A DNA stretch of 64,000 nt from Sipunculus nudus (GCA_026874595.1 CM049313.1:70548659-70612658); one strand, 5' to 3'. Counted from the stretch's first letter, positions 14,101 to 26,430 are shown. Numbers and translations: made by a program. Notes: a model not told the origin generated them from the letters alone.

Positions 14101-14637
14101 GTGAATATGGGAGCCTCTTTTGTGTGTTATGTCTATTGTGACTTCATCACTATTCCCTGATAAGCCCAGTTCACAGATTAGTGGCAAGATGTCACTATAG
14201 AACAGACTAGTTACTCATAATATAGTTTTAAACTGTTCACAGGAAAATCACATAAGGTAGGCTATTAATATAATTATTTCCAAAATAGTCAATTAAATGC
14301 ATTTTCCTCTTTCCGCTCAAGGGGCAAAAGGTTTTGGTGGTCCTTGACTGACATAAAAATAATCATGAAAAACAGGTGGACAGAGGCATCAATACAGGGG
14401 GGATGGGGGTATATATCCCGCCACTTTTGGCAAGGGGCAGGATGGTCAATATAATCATCCCCCCCCCACAATTATAATATTTATAATAATATTTATATAT
14501 TGAAAATTAAATATAATAAATAATTAGAATAAGAGAGTTTGGGTCAATATCTGAGTTTTCTATGAAATAAACCTGGTTTAGAATTACCCAACACTTGAAA
14601 CACAATACTTTATTTTATAAAACCTAACCTTAACTGT

Positions 14638-14695
<58 letters not shown>

Positions 14696-17600
14696 TAATG
14701 AAAAGTTAAAGTGTCCTATGTGTATCATCAATTTCAACACCATTACAGACTTTAAGCAATGCTTGGAAATTATTATGAAAGATTGAGCTGGATATTTTCA
14801 TGGCAATGTCATGGTCCCACATAATTAATTTACAAAAAAAATAAGAAAGGCTCACCTGTAGGATGTATTTTATTATAAAAATATATTTTAACCCTGTAAA
14901 ATGCATATTTTTAATTTTATTAGTTACGTTTAAATCCTGAAACAAAATACAACCGCAACCCACAGAAGGTATAATACAAAAAATAGAAGGAAAATATAGC
15001 AATCTACCTCGGTAAATAAAAATTTCAGGAGATAAATGCATTTTCTTATATGTTTCAAGTCATTTTTTTTCTTGAAATTATGTCTTTTTTCAAAATATAA
15101 CGGTATTGATAATGGATAACAGTGCTGTATTACAATAAATGTAATCATTGGTAAAATTATTACTTAAAGCAAGCAGACTTCTCATATAATAACTTTAAGT
15201 TTAATATTTAAAAATACATAACACAGTGATCGTTATAAAAACTATGAAATTCCTGAATAACAATGCCAGTTTGTAGAATTTAGATCTTACATCCATCCTG
15301 CCACCTTTTTCTTTCAACACCGTTTATTGACATTCATCACTGTTAAAAGTGAAAAGTAAAGGTGTTGATGCATAATGGTGTTGAAAACAAGGGACCCATG
15401 GGTCACGGCGCTCAGCTGATCGTGATTGGACTATAAATGTTTCTCCACTGTGATACTATATCGAGTCGATAAAGCTCATGAATATCATGTACATGTTGGG
15501 CTATTATAAAGGAATGTAATGTAACATGTGAGTAAATGATAAATGAAATTACCTGACTGATGGATTAATAGAGTCAAATAGTGGTTTATTTTTTATTTAT
15601 TTAGGAGGGGTTGAAAATTGTGATATATTTGAGCAAATATGAATGCAATGACAGCAGTAATAAGCAGTAGATGATAAGGCTATTTGTTGAAGGATCTAAA
15701 GTGTATGGTAGTCTGCAAGCGTTCAATTTGACAGATATGATGTTATGATTAACTATGCTGATGAAGTGATTTATGAATATGTGACTGTATGACACAATAT
15801 CTCTTTAGTCTTGACAAGGTACATTATTGTGATGCCCACTATGTCTACATATTACACAATATTGACATAATTTCTGGCATGTACATAGGTACCTATGGAC
15901 GAATAGTTATACAAAATATTAAAGTATGAATATATCTGATTCATCTTGTTCTTGCTTACTGAGGCTGACTTTGGGATGGGGTTTGGAGAAGGGAAAAGTG
16001 AGGGCAGCACGAAGGTGGATGTAGAAATATTCTATTGTAATGTTTTTCATTTATATAAGAATATGAAAAGCTAAGAGGAAAGGGGCCCTCCTACTTGGTT
16101 ATAGTAAAGTTCTAAATATATGATTGCAAACTAATACTCTAACAAGACTGTCATGAAGAAAAACAGTAAAAGTTTTGAGATACTGTGTTGCATACAAAAA
16201 TTTACAGATGGACAGGCAAGTGGACAGAATGAACTAATACCTTTATTTCACTTTCAAGAGAATAATGCATTTAAGTTTATATATAATCCTATTTTTTTAA
16301 GCAGATCCACTTTTTCCATTAAGAAGTTTTTATCTGTATCATTTTTTTATTTACAGGTTTATAAATTTTTAATTAAAAAACCTGAAAATATAAGTTAAAA
16401 TATTAGAATTGTTGCAAAAGTTGCAATCATTATATATACAGAGTAAAAAACATTGGGTCATATTATGCATACACATATATTTTATTATTTTTAAATCATA
16501 AATGTTTTAACTGATTTTAAAAGAAAATAATGCCACAACATGGCATCTACAAGAATATTCCTTGAATCACTATTAAAAAGTTTTGCATATTGGAGTTTTT
16601 TTCAGGACATGCTTAATTTTATTCACCAAAATAAAATAAAAGTAAATTTGACAAAATAAAACATCTTTTCAAATAAAGTATACACACTGTTGGTTGAATG
16701 AGGGACAAACAATATCATTGTGCTAATTACTATCCCAGTTTTAATTAATTACTGGAATTAATAGTCAATTTCACACCTGGTGAAGTTTTTACTCTTCTGA
16801 AGTAAGGAATTACTTATCTCATGAACATCCAGACTTTCACAGCAATACACCACTTTGTGGACACAATTAAATGTACACTTTAATCATTGTAACCCTGGTG
16901 GTTCAATACAAAATCTAAAATGTAGCATGTCAAAGAATAAAATAAAATACAGAAAAATTATAACATTCATCTAGTTTATGCACCAGCTGGGGGGATGAGT
17001 GCAGGGCAGAGGGGAAGCCTGCTAGTAGTGGCCAAGCTGGGCCAAGGTAAGCTGCCTGGGGTGGGTTACATAATGCAAGTGAAGGCTGTACTACTAGGTG
17101 GGCTAGATGTAAACAACACCTGACATGGTGTGTGAAAACATGAATAAAAGCTATTCATTCCAATCAATTTCTTTTGAAAGTTCAGATTTTAAAAGATTAA
17201 ATCCTTATGCATATATGCTGGGAAAATTAAATCAACAGTGCCAAAGTTGGACAAAATTTAAGGTATTGTTTTTTATTTATGCTAATAACTTGAAAAATTT
17301 GCAAAATTCAGATCTAATTTTGGGTAAACAATTGAATTTTGATTAAATAAAGTTATATTCCTGAAAAAAGGTCTCTAGGTTCAGCAATTCTCATGTGAGT
17401 AAATATATTTCCTGATTTTTTAAAAAATTGCATTATGTTTTGGCCCATAACTTCAAAATAATACTCAATACTGACCTAATTTTTTGTATGTTCATAGAAA
17501 ATGTATAAAAGAATGTGAATACTAAATACGATCAAAAACAGATCAGGGGTTTTGATATTAGGCAGCCTTGAAGTGTAACAATGGCTTTTTTTTATCGGAA

Positions 17601-20086
17601 AACGGAGTTTTTTTCCTTAATATCTCAAAGGAACAAAGTCCTAATGACCCAATTTTCGGTATGGTAGGAGATTTTGGGGACATCTAAAATTATGTCAACA
17701 GCCTGGGGAGCATAGAGATGTGCACTGAATGACCTACAGTCATCAAAGTGGACTGCTTGACTATGTAAGGGAATACAACAAGAGCCTCCAAAAAAATTCA
17801 ATAACTAGCCTAATTTTGCAGCTTTTATTTTCAAATTTCAGATTTTAACAGATTAAATCCTTATGTATACATGGTGTGAAAATTAAATCCACAGTACTTA
17901 CAGGAAAAAAACGTGCCATGGCCAAAGTTGGGCAAAATTTAAGGTACCAATTTTATATTTTTGCCAATATTTAAAAAAATTTAACAGATTTTGATCTAAT
18001 TTTTGGTATACAATTAAATTTTGATCAATTAAAGTTGCATTACTGGAAAAAAGTCCCTACCTTTAACACTTTGGGTCTTAAGTGACAAAATATCTTCTTG
18101 ATTTTTTTACAAAGTGCATTATGTTTGGGCCAATAACTTTTTTAAATTATATAATACTGACTTAATATCTGGCATGTACATAGGAACTATATAGAGGAAT
18201 ATTTATGGTAAATATGAAGAAAACCAGATGAGTGGTTTTGATATTAGGCAGTCCTGAAGTGTGAAAATAGATTTCTAATAAAAAATTGAGGTTTTTCCTT
18301 AATATCTCAAAGGAACGAAGTCCTATTGACCCAATTTTTGGCATGGAAGGAGATTATGGGGACATCTAACTGTATGCCGAAATTCAGATTCGTAGGTCCA
18401 ACGGTGTCGAAACGTGCCAGTCTTACGGACGGACATCCAGACGGCCAGACGGACGGACAGACGGACGGACGACGGACAATGGACCATGACTATAGCTCAG
18501 ATGACTTATAGTCAGCTGAGCTAAAAAGATATGATATTTATTTAAAGAAAATTAGTTACTCCTTCAACTTATCTAGTACTCAGTATATTTATGTGTTGAC
18601 AGTGTGAGCTATATTCCCAAAATAAGAAAAGCAGAAATATTTTCATTATTTTGGAGAAAAAAGGGAATGGTGTTGAAATCGTCTCTATAAGGGTGTTGAA
18701 AAAAATCTGGGGACACACATTTCATCGCAATAAAAGTGGAAAAATTAGAGGGATGTAAATAAACTTGAAGAAGTTTTTAAGGAATGATTTTATTAAACAC
18801 AAAGAGTGAAAAATTCCTAGCCTATACAATTTTTAATAAAAATAAGAGGATAATCAGATATTTATTATGGCCTGGGGACAGGTACTTTTTAATGACCTTT
18901 GAACCATTAAGTATAGATTTGAAGCATTTTAGGTATTACTTCGCTAAAGAAATAAGCTCAAATTAAGCAGAAAATATAAGATACTAAAATTAAATCCAAA
19001 AAGCATAATGACAGATGATATTTGTATGTACTATGGCACTTTGAATGCTAGGGACATGAATTTTCATGAATTGGGTCGTTTTCTGTAGAATGACCCCTAT
19101 AAATATAAATCACTATAAATGATTAAACTTCTGGTGTAAAGATCTACAACAGACATTGAAACCGGGCTTCAACCTACCGCCGGTAGCTTATGCACAATGG
19201 GTGTCGCATAATAAATTGTTTCCTGAAAAAGGCTGATACATATTATTTTCCTGAGAATTCCCATATTTAATTTTGCTCATAACTGGAGTTTATGATGTTA
19301 CGTTTTTGGTTCAGGTTTGAAGTTGTTTCGTGTTTGGTGTTTCATGGTGTTTCGTCACAGATACCCAAAACACCGGTGTTTTGGGTGTTTAGGGGGACCG
19401 GTTGGGGCCACCTAAAGCTTAATTTCCTGTTCAAATAGTAAATGGTTTCCCATTTTCACGATAGATGGTGCTTCAATGGCATATAAATAAATGAACAAAA
19501 CTCGCTCCTACTCATATCTTGTCTTCACGGTTCACTTAGAAGCGTGTAGGGCTCCTATAGTCTAGAGATCGTAGGTTTGATTCCAGATTCAGGCCAATTC
19601 TGATGCTTAGTAGTTGTTTATGTTAGAAGAGTTGAGTGTAGGAACATCTACAGGGAAAATTAGGAGTTAAAATAGGAAATGAGAGGAGACAGTGTTATTT
19701 ATATTTTCCTCAATAAAAGCGAAGCCCGCGATCTATAGTGGCTCCCAGATATTTATCTGAAAGATCTCCAATCACCATAAATGTAGACCTTACTCTTATA
19801 TAAGGTAAGATCACATATTTGTAGTGATTTTTGGCACCTGTGATCTGACAAGACAGAATGACATATCATATGGATACTGAGGGTCTGGAGATTTAAAAAC
19901 TGAAAAATGGGTCATGGCCTGTCAGATCATGAGCGACATTACATTAATTCTAAATTTATTTAAACAAAAAATGGGGACGTAAAAGTACTTGTTTTCATCT
20001 TAGATAAAGAGTTTTCGGATTATTTACTTACATGTCAGATATTTTATTTGTGCCCGCAATTCGTCAGCATCTACGTCTTCTGCCAT
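5199..20086 (-). CDS. ZC3H3: ZC3H3-type protein with five CCCH zinc fingers (nine coding exons, 1181 aa)
   Basis: Exons in transcript order: 20086-20032, 12635-10230, 9880-9736, 9240-9146, 8596-8515, 8161-7991, 7353-7158, 6145-6003, 5451-5199. Splice phases agree at every junction and the sum is 3546 nt, ending in TGA. Five CCCH fingers lie at residues 956-1078, with the ZC3H3 signatures YCLFYNRFGKCNRG, PVCTYFLKGLC and VCQDFLKGYCPKGTK. The N-terminus (DELRAQIKYLTSLI) and the C-terminal end (LPAFIAL, LHIHPRF) also resemble human ZC3H3. Residues 19-820 are basic, Ser/Thr/Lys-rich and low in predicted order, with recurring SKYKLVKK-like motifs. In animals ZC3H3 (Smicl) is a nuclear factor linked to CPSF and to polyadenylated RNA processing, export and decay. 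Every intron is GT-AG except the one after 7158, which is GC-AG. The protein is longer than human ZC3H3 (about 950 aa), mainly in the disordered part. Transcription runs away from FAN1. Confidence 0.93.
6003..8161 (-). CDS. ZC3H3: ZC3H3 exons 6-8 carrying the five CCCH fingers
   Basis: Exon 6 (8161-7991) holds finger 1, with Cys956, Cys965, Cys971 and His975, and the first Cys of finger 2. Exon 7 (7353-7158) completes finger 2 and holds finger 3 and most of finger 4. Exon 8 (6145-6003) begins with the last Cys of finger 4 (CTKKH) and holds finger 5 (VCPEFVRSGSC). Finger 4 is complete only if exon 7 ends at 7158 with a GC donor, AAG|GCAAGT. Reading on through that donor gives ASLEKIS and a stop, and breaks the finger. 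CCCH fingers of this class bind RNA and contact the 3'-end processing machinery. Confidence 0.92.
10230..12635 (-). CDS. ZC3H3: ZC3H3 giant second exon, low-complexity basic region
   Basis: This exon has 2406 nt, with acceptor TTTTTACAG|CACTT and donor AAAG|GTAAGT. It codes for residues 19-821: rich in Ser, Thr, Lys, Val and Pro, with no folded domain visible. Short motifs of the type [S/N][K/R]YK[L/W/F]V[K/R] recur at residues 117, 572, 667, 690 and 733, with a further copy in the next exon at 841. A second motif, KRxAPV, appears at about 320, 350 and 363. The open frame extends 18 codons upstream of the acceptor, but those codons are intronic. Confidence 0.9.
12890..13085 (-). mobile_element. 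tRNA-derived SINE-like fragment
   Basis: On the minus strand a B-box-like word (GGTTCAATCCC) follows a GGCGCTCTCGG segment, and further on comes GTGGTTTTCTCAGAG, a body often seen in invertebrate tRNA-SINEs. It lies in ZC3H3 intron 1. The assignment is by motif only. Confidence 0.4.
14643..14692. repeat. TA microsatellite in ZC3H3 intron 1
   Basis: A nearly pure (TA)n run of about 25 units in an AT-rich intron. Confidence 0.95.
17174..18528. repeat. Two tandem copies of a 660-680 bp unit with a GGAC-rich end
   Basis: CAGATTTTAA at 17183 recurs at 17839, and TTTTGATATTAGGCAG at 17550 recurs at 18236, giving offsets of 656 and 686 bp. The block closes with a (GGAC)n-rich stretch (about 18425-18478) and the terminal word AGTCAGCTGAGCTAAAAA. 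The same terminal word, reversed, starts the element at 41272. Confidence 0.7.
20032..20086 (-). CDS. ZC3H3: ZC3H3 coding exon 1 (start codon exon)
   Basis: This short exon has ATG at 20086-20084, preceded by AAA, and encodes 18 residues plus one base. It ends at a strong donor (ACAT|GTAAGT). Its leftover base joins the exon at 12635, which needs exactly one base, giving ELRAQIKYLT then SLISQHKK. That pattern parallels the N-terminal Leu-rich segment of human ZC3H3. The exon is missed by an ORF scan. The assignment rests on phase, on the donor and acceptor consensus, and on the family N-terminus. Confidence 0.8.
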
Positions 20087-20106
20087 TTTCCCCCGAGTTA
20101 CTCAAT

Positions 20107-20120
20107 TGATGACGTCATCA
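20107..20120. promoter_or_regulatory. CRE-like palindrome upstream of ZC3H3
   Basis: TGATGACGTCATCA is a perfect 14-bp palindrome containing the full CREB/ATF octamer TGACGTCA. It lies 21 bp upstream of the ZC3H3 start codon, where a promoter or 5' UTR element would be expected. Binding is inferred from the motif only. Confidence 0.5.
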
Positions 20121-20854
20121 CACTGGCATTCAGATAATGCCGTGGCGCCATCTATCGAAAGATAGTCGTATTATTTGGAGCTTTAAGGTTTTGCCATGAA
20201 AAATTCTATTTGATTTTCAGCTTTACTGGGTGGTTGATGTCATGGCCAAGCCCTGCAGTTTAGCTAAAAAACAAAGATGGGATGTCAAGAAAGCTGAAGT
20301 AACAAATATAGTAAAAATGTTTAAAGTTTTCATTCAATTTTTAAACATTTATAATGACTATTTTCTATGATTCATGTTGATGAACATATGTCACAAATAT
20401 TTAACCTATTTAAATTCCTTTTCACCAGCTGGAACGACGGTTATCATTTTCTTTGTAAGGGAAATACAGATTCTAACCGTTATACTCTTATATATAATTT
20501 TTGCATTATTTAAAAAAAGAAATCACCCTTTCATTTGAAAATCAAAAGCTGAAAATCCAAGGAAACTTGGGTAGAATTACGTGTTTTCATACCATGATCA
20601 GGTGTTTTTTAATTTTTTAAGGAATTTCATTGGTAGAGCACATGCATTAACATTCTTTCTTCATGATTTCATAACCAGCACTCCTGCAATTCATGCGGAA
20701 TGTGTCAGCTTCTTATAAATTAAGGCTTTGACATCTTGCTTGTAGATTTTAATGATTAAATATATCAAATTTGAAAAAGAGCCACACCTTAGGAAATCAA
20801 TATTAATTCTTTTTACCCTAACAATAATCTATCATCGTTAGTTAAAATAATAAA

Positions 20855-20856
<2 letters not shown>

Positions 20857-20931
<75 letters not shown>
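20857..20931. repeat. TA microsatellite, about 37 units
   Basis: A pure (TA)n tract ending in ATGCATGCAT. A second run lies at 21161-21217 and shorter ones at about 21914-21943 and 21967-21985. The tracts give spurious Ile/Tyr open frames on both strands. Confidence 0.95.
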
Positions 20932-20935
<4 letters not shown>

Positions 20936-21158
20936 TGCATGGTCTTTGATTTTTTATTTTTTGTAGTAGTGAACACTGAACACTCGCCATAAATAACGTG
21001 TCGCGCGGACGAGAATTGGTGCTGTAGCTGGGAATTCTCAGAGGAGAATCTCTTTTTTTAATTATTTGTTCTCGCTGCTGGTGGAAAAACACACTAACAC
21101 ACAAACAAAAAAGTATTCTATTAATTCTCTTTAATAATACCTACAGCATCGTCCTATG

Positions 21159-21220
<62 letters not shown>

Positions 21221-21577
21221 AGCTTCCTCGACTGTTCTAAATTATCAGTCCAGTGTTTATCAATAGTATATACATGTATATATACATAATTTTCAGTGGA
21301 GTGCTGATCAATATCAGTCTTTATAAAGACTCAATAATGGTCTTTATCAATATGTAGCAGTAGTATAGGGATGCTTTACGTATTTGTGACAAGTTAAAAT
21401 AAAAAGGCGTTTATATATTAAAGTGATCGGTTCTGGTGTCAGGGGGTCTCCTGCTCCCCCATTGCATTTTTTTTTTTTTGCATATTACGTGACGCGATCA
21501 CTTGTTAAATTAGTCTCTTTCTCGTTCTCACTGTTTTTTTGGTGATGTGGACGATTGTGGACGTCGCATAGATTTAA

Positions 21578-21910
21578 TTATTTTGTGACAAGAATAGTAA
21601 AAGTACGGCCGGATACGAGGTCAACCATCTTCTTCTCCCCTCCTGCTTCTTCTTCATGTTCTTCTTCTTCATCCTCTTCTTCTGCTGATAAAACGACGAT
21701 ATGTACTTTCTTCATGCCTTTTCTTAGCCTACAATACATTCTAAGACTGCATGAGTACGATATCTTTGGATTTCGATACCTGTAATATCTGATGAACAGT
21801 ATTTGTATTAAGATTGATTGATAATCTTTATTTCCTCTGAATAATGCAGAGAGCACAATCAACATTAAGATATTTAATATAAAAAATGAATTGAGTGCAT
21901 CAAAACATGT

Positions 21911-21947
<37 letters not shown>

Positions 21948-22774
21948 CGTACACCGACATAGACAAATATATATATATATATATACATACATCGTGAACA
22001 TTTGGTTCTAAGATCACCAACATTGAAACAAAAAAGAACACAAGAAACAAGGAGGCGTGCAAAAATAAACACAACTGAAAATTAATACGATAATATCGAA
22101 ATGCACAAACAGGGTCTATAGGGCAAATATTTATGATCTTTCAAAATTAAAGCAAGGGTATTCCAAGTCATCAATTACAGATTTAACAGAGTGAAAAAAC
22201 AAAGCTGCATTATACAAAAATTGAACTGAAACGTCATATGTCCATCGATACAGTCTGCAGCTATGTCCTTACCTAACATAACAGTGAACAAGTCCCATTC
22301 GTCCATCATATTGAGCGCCATACACAGCGATTGGAAGGTTATCATTAATAAAGTCCCATAATTTCTACCACTGACATATGGCTTTTGGACAGATGGAAGA
22401 AACTTGAAACGCCGGCTTTTCGAGTAAGTGTCCGCAAAAATGACAAAGAATCGATTCACCAATATTAATATATGCCAACAGGGACTCTACATACTGAAAA
22501 TAATATAGTGAATTCGGAATTTCTTTTGCAGCATACCATATAGCATGCAGGGGATAAAGGGATCAACCTGAATCACTTTTATTAGATTAAAAGCGTTCTT
22601 GCTCTGTATTATCCTGTCCTCAACAGTGGTTTTCCCATTCTTTTTACCCCTAAAAGTTCCATTACTAATAAAATTATATAGTTCTCCTGCCAGACAGTAT
22701 TCATTAGCTATATCAATTAAGTCCTTGATAAATCTCCTTTGTGGTGTGCGTCCATAGACACAAGTAATCAATCT
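21578..22774 (-). pseudogene. Broken open frame, unrecognised; possible gene remnant
   Basis: After an acceptor-like site (TTTAATTATAG) one frame runs from 22771 to 22175, interrupted by a single in-frame TAG at 22489-22487. The two halves read as ordinary soluble protein (CVYGRTPQRRFIKDLIDIA; DEWDLFTVMLGKDIAADC). A donor (GTTAG|GTAAGG) at 22273 and an acceptor (ATTACAG at 21780) could join this to a downstream segment rich in Glu and Lys that ends at 21578. Which frame was coding is unclear, and no domain was recognised. It may be a decayed gene or chance. The Glu-rich part is encoded by a CTTCTT-type simple repeat. Confidence 0.25.
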
Positions 22775-23384
22775 ATAATTAAAAATACTACTATGAGTAT
22801 ATAGGCTGTACCAAATAAATATAAAAAAAGAGTCGTTACAAACAAAGTCTGGTACATGATGTGGTATATTCTTTATACTTTTCTACTAATATTAGAAAAG
22901 ACGTAAACTTACGTTAATCTTTAAAACATAATATTAAAATAATAATATATTATAATATTGTCCACAACGTAACACACACACACACATATATATATATTGT
23001 GAAAAAAATAACGGTTTTGCTGATCAGTCAAAAGTCTAAAGGAACGCACCATCCCTTGCCAACGCCCCTGCATTGGTTTAATAACAATTCTTTGCTCCGT
23101 GCCCACCCTGCTCAATGAACCTAGAGAAGTGTGATATAAAAGCATCGGTTATAAGAAAAGAGATCTGGGACGACTGCAGTGCAAAACCGCTGCGTAAGGA
23201 GTGTATGTCATTTTAGACACCTTATTTCCTATAAACAGAATGAATTATTATCCAGCCTCGGATACCTTAGTTTCTTTTACGAACACACGATGGCGCTCGC
23301 ATACCAAACAAGTGCGCACCTCCCGCCAAACAGGTTTGTATAGTCACAATGGCTTTGATAAGACTTAGAAATATACAAATAAAT

Positions 23385-23615
23385 AAATAAAAAGTTCGGT
23401 TCTCAGGCACCGCCCGCGTAAAAAATTTTGATTTTCATGTTTCAAAAGTTAAAATAATACAATTTTGATAAGAAATTCTTTGTTAGGTAGTACTTTTACC
23501 TGTTGAGCAAAAAAAAAAAATGTAATTTTCATGCTTTTCCATGGTCATATGACATTTTTATCAAAAAATACAAAATAAGGGTTAATGTATCGCCCTTCCG
23601 CACAGGTAATTTCCT
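23385..23615. mobile_element. MITE copy, TTCTCAGGCAC family (truncated)
   Basis: The left end carries GTTCGGTTCTCAGGCACCGC, and the interior resembles the full copies at 31834 and 56639. The right terminal repeat is not clear. Confidence 0.55.
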
Positions 23616-24339
23616 AATATGTGTATATAAGTTATATGTTTACCCGTTTAAAAATTAGGTGATGGTGAATTATATTTATCCAGATTTATAGGAAATTTTG
23701 TTGTTGCTTGACTGGATGATATACTAGTATCACGTGCAGGGGTGTCAGAACAGGGGCAATTTGGTGTATATACAGCCCCCCCCCCCCATCTTTTTAAGCA
23801 AAGGGGGGTGGGGGTGGCAATGTAATCATCCCCCTGCTATTCAGAGAATAATATTTATATTAATATATATTGTGTGTGTATATATATGTTTGTATAAAAA
23901 GGTTGCCCAATTACCCTCTCACGCCCGCAATTCCCTCTCCACCAACAAGATAAATTTACGCCAAGTCTAAGAGAGATATATGAGCATAATTATTGTTAAA
24001 CATTATTTTCCCAAAAATCTGTTTACAGGATTCATGAGACCCCTATTTCGTTAGTTTGTAGAGCAAATGAATGTTAAACAGGGATGATGAAACATTAGAT
24101 TAAAGTAAATAGCATCTTCGAATTAATATAGCAATCATTTTGCTGGTTAAGAGCTGTAAAATCTATATAGAACTCCAAGAAAACCTCGGTATAGATAAAC
24201 AATGTGATATAATCTATTAGTTGGGCATTTAAAACGGCTGGTCTTTCCAGGATTCCCGAAAAGGATGCGGTATAAAATATTTAACTAGAAAATGTCCAGA
24301 TGACTGTATCCCCCGGCAAACGGGAATGTGAGAAATGTG

Positions 24340-24366
24340 CACACACACACACACACACACACACAC
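24340..24366. repeat. CA microsatellite
   Basis: A pure (CA)n run of about 13 units in intergenic sequence. Confidence 0.9.
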
Positions 24367-25852
24367 TGTCAAAGAACTTCCTAAAAACACTTTGTGCAGG
24401 CTTAATAAGAAAACTTAATCCGCTGCCAATACGGTAAGCGACTTACACGATGCACCTACTATCATATATAGTTTCAGAAGAAGATCCCGTTAAAGACTGA
24501 GAGAAATAGTGTCGCGTATGAAATGAAAAAAAAATGTATAAGCCAATTCATAACAAAAAAAATACAAACGTGCATATTACGCACCAGTGTATCTGGTGAC
24601 CTCTGACCTCATTAAATACGTGGATTTTGATGAGAATGTAATTCTGGTAAGAAACTCTATCGGTAAATATGTTAATTGAGTGTCATGAAAATCCATAAGG
24701 TTTTTGGTAGATCACCATACATGGTGCAACCAAAGTTTGGCGACATTTGACATTATTCAATATGCGTGGATTATGCTGGAAATTGGAATATGGGATATCG
24801 CTAATGCCAATTCTCTCGTGTGAGGAGGTAGAATATGCCTATCTTCCTGGGTATACTCAATCTGTGTGTTATCATACATATATAAACCTTTAATATTTAA
24901 CTATAATCTTATGGGTAACCGCACTTGTGGACGAGAACATATTAATGTATACTATAGTATATAAACTAGTCTTCCTTAAGCTGGGAACCTTTTCCTATGT
25001 ATTCAAGATATTTATATAATTTCCATGAAAAGCAACACCTGTATATATTGATACAAATATATTTATAGAAATAACAATATATACATTTTTACAATAAAAC
25101 AATATACATGCATTGTATGCTAAAACACTGGATCTTCATTGTGGTGGAGCGTTTTTTTTTTACAAAATCCGATTCTCTTCTATTTTCGCTTATCACTGCT
25201 CTCCATTTGGTTGTCATATTAAAAATATTGTATTATTATCTCCGAGGAGGTTAAAATAAGACTAATTTAACCCATTGATATCTCGAATCAATGTCCAGAA
25301 TGGTCATAATAAAACCAAAGTTATATTATTCAATTTTTAACCTCTTGAAACTAAGAAACGAAGTTGGACACACATATATCATCCTGTACAGTACTGTGAA
25401 ACATACACGTAACCCTTAATTCCTACTGTTACGTTGCGTGACCACATCATATACCTGTACTGGGCTTCAAAAGTTTTGGCAACTTCATTATATTCTGCGA
25501 AGCCTCAACCAACATTGGTAAAAAAAATTAGGCTATACATTTTCTTATTCAATAAAACAAAGTGATATCAGATTAAGAGTTCGTTTGTATATTTGTTGAA
25601 ACTCACTCATTCTCCTCTCTTCAAGATGTTTTGCAATTAAGGAGTTCTTTTGAAAGTTAAACATGCAGGGTAGACTGGATTTCATTAAATGTAACATCAT
25701 CTCTGCAAAATGAAAACATGATGTCGAATATAGTGTTTTCTTGTAATTTCAGCTAGACTTCAGACATTGAATGGCTGGGTGATTTTTAAGGTTGGCATAT
25801 GGATTATTTTAATGATTGACGGACGTTCTGTCTTGTATGTAGGCCTTCACGT

Positions 25853-26181
25853 TTATTGTACGTATCTCACACCGGGGTACCTGGGATCCCAAGCCTCGTT
25901 GTCATACCCGCCAATCTCTTGATCACGTTTGGGTCGGTACTCCCAGTGTGCCGGGGGTTTCTTCACTTTGGTGCTACAATTGTCCGTACAAAACCAGCAG
26001 AACCCAAGTATTGCTAAGGCACCAGCTGAAATCAGGATGCCGAGAGCGATAAATATGTGTTTAAATGTCTCTGCTGTGGCCGCTGAATCGACGGAAAAAA
26101 ATTCCGTGTAGCGGTTAGCCGCCGCCTGCACGAAGGCCGACAGAAGGACGAGCAGATTCAGTGGCGCCATCTTGGTGTCAC
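25853..26181 (-). CDS. Small single-pass membrane protein, 105 aa, family not recognised
   Basis: The ATG at 26170 has a good context (CCAAGATGG) and lies 11 bp after a splice acceptor (TTTTTTCAG|G at 26181), so the 5' UTR is spliced. A likely noncoding first exon ends at 28025 (CTCAG|GTAGGT). The protein has a signal-peptide-like start (MAPLNLLVLLSAFVQAAA) and about 18 exposed residues. A transmembrane helix follows at about 38-60 (HIFIALGILISAGALAILG) and then a Cys-containing boundary (CWFCTDNC). The 45-residue cytosolic tail is rich in Pro, Tyr and Trp (PPAHWEYRP, GGYDNEAWDPRYPG). The tail Tyr/Pro motifs could be SH2 or WW ligands, which is inference only. Codon use and topology look like a real gene, but I do not recognise the family. 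The TAA stop overlaps an AATAAA hexamer. Confidence 0.65.
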
Positions 26182-26389
26182 CTGAAAAAAATCAAATGAA
26201 ATTAAAATTCATGCCCAAATAACCTTTAGATTGCTGTGGTTTAAGAGATTAAACACACAAAACCACCAGGTCCTGCAAAAATATTAAGTCTATTGGGCAT
26301 TAAGAATTTTAAATAACCAAATTAAATAACACGATGATCTAAGTCGTACACGTACTTTCATACGTAAAACAACTTGTAGATGGTTAATA

Positions 26390-26390
26390 T

Positions 26391-26421
<31 letters not shown>

Positions 26422-26430
26422 GGGAGGGGG
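26390..26430. repeat. GA tract followed by poly-G
   Basis: (GA)n then a G-run with one A. It lies about 200 bp upstream of the coding exon of the small membrane-protein gene, within its probable intron. Confidence 0.85.

Larger units (their letters stand above)
12636..20031 (-). other. ZC3H3 intron 1, repeat-filled
   Basis: This 7.4-kb intron has no credible exon. It holds a SINE-like fragment, a poly-G run (about 13211-13225), a TA microsatellite (14643-14692), a GCTCAGCTGA-ended element (15395-18528) with two tandem copies of a roughly 660-680 bp unit, and a 24-bp palindrome (19363-19386). Small open frames inside are AT-rich and unconvincing. Confidence 0.7.
22775..25852. other. Intergenic sequence without a recognisable gene
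   Basis: Holds a truncated MITE, a CA run and poly-C/poly-G stretches near 23778-23835. A minus-strand stretch at 22921-23145 is open for 74 codons but has no splice or homology support. Confidence 0.5.

Noticed and set aside
19530-19590. tRNA gene (B-box-like GGTTTGATTCC)
   Set aside because: No cloverleaf can be closed around it; at most a SINE relic.
20838-22074. Minus-strand frames rich in Ile-Tyr repeats
   Set aside because: They are translations of TA microsatellites.
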